Of a stretch of 64,000 bases of DNA, positions 62,181 through 64,000 are shown one piece after another (position 1 is the first letter of the stretch; each line of letters opens with the position of its first letter). This DNA is from Leucobacter celer subsp. astrifaciens (GTDB taxonomy: Bacteria > Actinomycetota > Actinomycetes > Actinomycetales > Microbacteriaceae), in contig NZ_JHEI01000201.1 of the NCBI RefSeq assembly GCF_001273835.1, positions 1 to 64,000 of the forward strand, given 5' to 3'. The notes beneath the pieces were generated by a model. That model ran no database searches, was not told the origin of the DNA, and worked only from the letters and a program-made list of their open reading frames with translations. The position numbers and the translations under genes were made by a program.

Positions 62181-64000
62181 TTACTCTGCAGCGCGACGCT
62201 GGCGCACGGCCAGCAGCGTGGTGCACGCCGCGATCGCGACGAGGCCGAGGGCGCTGGCCCACCATTCCCAGAGCGACATGCCACCGGAGCCAGCGGGGAT
62301 GATGCCGGCTGAAGCGACTCGATCGGCATCGAGATCATGCTCGGTGACTCCGGCTTGAGCGGCCTGCTTCGCCGATTTCTTCGCGGCGTCCTCCGCCTGG
62401 ATATCGATCACCGCGCCGGCATCGACGCTGCCCTGCAGCGTAATGGTGTGTGTGCCGCTCAGATCCCTCGGCAGCGTACCCGACCAGCGCACCACCCCGT
62501 TCGCGTCGGCTTTCGCGTCTTCATCGAGCACCACGGGGTCGGAGTAGATGACGACGAGGATCCCGTCCTCATCCGGCTCGAATCCGGAAGCTTCGATCTC
62601 GATGCGACCGCCCGCGACGAGCTTCTCCGCGTCGGTGAGTATGGTGATGCCGGTGGTGGCAGGAGGGGCGGCCGCAGGCGTGCGCTTCTGCGTCGCGTCG
62701 GCGCCTGCCTGGGTGGAGCCGTAACCGACGCTGCTGGCGGCACCCACCGTGAAGGTCAGACTGTCGAATCCTGCCGACTGGCCTGCGGAGACGCCGTTGA
62801 GACCACCCTGGACGGGAACATTACTCCAGGTCACTTCACCGCCGGATCCCACGGTCTTCGTTGCGGAACCGAGGTCGAGCGGCACGCTGCTCGGGCCGTA
62901 GCTTCCCGCATACCCCGTGCTCAACGTCGCGGAAGCCGGGCCGGTCACGGTGATCGCGGGATTCGCGACTTGGAACATCGTCACGCCGTACCCCTGGAAT
63001 GTGACAACACCCGAGAACTGCACCGTACCGGTGTGCGTCTCGGTATTCCAGGCGCCGCCCGCGGCCTGCGGGAACAAGTACCCCGCGCCGACCCCGCTGG
63101 TCACGATGGATCCTCCTGCGCAGTGCTTGCTCGGCGTCGGGCACGCGGCGGTTCCCGATTTCTGAGTGGTGTAGGCGGCGAAATAACTCGAGATGCCCCA
63201 GCTCAACGATCCCGCGGACTGCGAGCCGGTCGCTGTGACACTCGGCTTCGTAGGCGTCGCGGGCTTCGGCTTCTTGTTGTTGCCGGCGTTCCCGTTCTTG
63301 CCCGTGTCAGGGTCGACAGGCTTGACGTTCTTCGCGTCGGCGCCCACGGTGAATGCGAAGTCGTCGAGACGGTCCCCCGTCTTATAGAAGGTACCCTTCG
63401 GTCCGTTACCGGTATCGTTTGCGAAATACTCGTCAGCACCGTACTTGGTCAAGTAAGTCTTGATCCCTGAGTATCGGATCGAACCATCTCTGTTCGTCTT
63501 CTTCTTCGCGCTACTCGCATCGAGGGCAAAGGTTGCAATCACAGCCTTCTTCTTGTCCACCTCGATACTGATATCGCCTGTTCCGTTCGCCTTCACCGTC
63601 ACCAAGGGATTCGCGAATTCGAGGTAGAGTGCGTAGAACTCCTCGAAGTCCTCACCCACCATCTCGTGGCCTTTCATATTGACGAGGCCTGCGAACTGCA
63701 CGGTACCGCTATCGGTCTTGGGGTTCCACGTGTTCTTCGTCTGTGGGAACTTGAACAGGTCCGTGCCGGTTGCCGGCTTCTGCACGGTGATGGATCCGTG
63801 CGCGATCGGACCGCGGATGTAATCCCGGAACGACTTCTTGATGCCCCAGTCGAAGCTGCCGACGGCCGCTTCGGCATTCCACGCCGGGTCTGCTGTGGTA
63901 GTGCCGAACAGCCGATTCCACTGCGCCTCGCTCATCTTGAGGTCGACTCTTGCGTAGATATTCTCCCTTGCCGAGGGATCTTCGCCCCGCTTCCACAGAA
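62181..64000 (-). CDS. HtaA-domain haem-binding surface protein, two domains (5' end beyond window)
   Basis: The frame stays open from 62181 to the window end, so the N-terminus and signal peptide are missing. At least 606 residues are visible. The first HtaA domain shows GSFDWGIKKSFRDYIRGPIA and VQFAGLVNMKGHEM; the second shows SLSWGISSYFAAYTTQKSG and VQFSGVVTFQGYGV. A C-terminal Ig-like segment (SGFEPDEDGILVVIYSDPVV, SGTHTITLQGSVDAG), a membrane helix (GLVAIAACTTLLAV) and a basic anchor RQRRAAE follow. It matches the large haem receptor that works with HmuTUV. Confidence 0.88.
   Translation of the reverse strand, partial: LWKRGEDPSARENIYARVDLKMSEAQWNRLFGTTTADPAWNAEAAVGSFDWGIKKSFRDYIRGPIAHGSITVQKPATGTDLFKFPQTKNTWNPKTDSGTVQFAGLVNMKGHEMVGEDFEEFYALYLEFANPLVTVKANGTGDISIEVDKKKAVIATFALDASSAKKKTNRDGSIRYSGIKTYLTKYGADEYFANDTGNGPKGTFYKTGDRLDDFAFTVGADAKNVKPVDPDTGKNGNAGNNKKPKPATPTKPSVTATGSQSAGSLSWGISSYFAAYTTQKSGTAACPTPSKHCAGGSIVTSGVGAGYLFPQAAGGAWNTETHTGTVQFSGVVTFQGYGVTMFQVANPAITVTGPASATLSTGYAGSYGPSSVPLDLGSATKTVGSGGEVTWSNVPVQGGLNGVSAGQSAGFDSLTFTVGAASSVGYGSTQAGADATQKRTPAAAPPATTGITILTDAEKLVAGGRIEIEASGFEPDEDGILVVIYSDPVVLDEDAKADANGVVRWSGTLPRDLSGTHTITLQGSVDAGAVIDIQAEDAAKKSAKQAAQAGVTEHDLDADRVASAGIIPAGSGGMSLWEWWASALGLVAIAACTTLLAVRQRRAAE

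Overview
The window comes from a high-G+C actinobacterium, most likely a Microbacteriaceae member of the Leucobacter/Microbacterium type. This rests on the XPB helicase with its adjacent helicase-associated protein, a DUF3027 protein, a groL copy without groES under CIRCE control, a DtxR/IdeR-type iron regulator, HtaA/HmuTUV haem uptake, and a helicase ending in an MTES_1575-like nuclease domain. The genus is inference; no rRNA gene is present.

The window falls into two parts. Positions 1 to about 17,595 look like the right end of an integrated element. This part holds an orphan NrdH-like redoxin, a serine-recombinase remnant, an IS481-type transposase, and regulator/oxidoreductase pairs (MarR with a phytoene-desaturase-like flavoenzyme, two TetR genes each with a clear palindromic operator, DsbA-like, SDR and NmrA-like enzymes). 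It also has a ribose-type ABC importer with its own IclR regulator, a lipoprotein of the CotH family behind a deleted DUF4956/VTC remnant, a tRNA-Lys and a tyrosine integrase. The right border is a 43-base 3' half of a tRNA, probably Ile(TAT), starting in the anticodon loop at 17552. That is where tyrosine integrases usually cross over, so I read it as an attachment site.

From about 17.6 kb onward the sequence looks like core chromosome. In order: acyl-CoA thioesterase, ACR3/bile-acid-type transporter and LysE exporter; an ECF sigma factor fused to an anti-sigma-like zinc finger, membrane segments and an outer-surface tail; tRNA-Ala; a membrane protein, GNAT, GalU, 5-formyl-THF cyclo-ligase and FmdB; a large SF1 helicase-nuclease with a non-canonical Walker A; uracil permease; cupin plus FAD amine oxidase; CYTH and EamA proteins; isocitrate lyase; tRNA-Arg; an NlpC/P60 protein; glutamate dehydrogenase; the DtxR-type regulator; SerC; DUF3027 and cold-shock proteins; the XPB helicase module; and two two-component systems, one next to a DrrAB-type ABC exporter.

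The right end is GroEL, a LytR_C protein and a haem acquisition locus: divergent hmuT and hmuUV, then two HtaA surface proteins, the last cut by the window end. A DtxR-like box lies between hmuT and hmuU and another lies directly upstream of the dtxR-type gene itself, so regulator and target system appear linked within the window.

Intergenic spaces in the core part carry several families of palindromic repeats. One of them appears to have been absorbed in frame into a histidine kinase gene.
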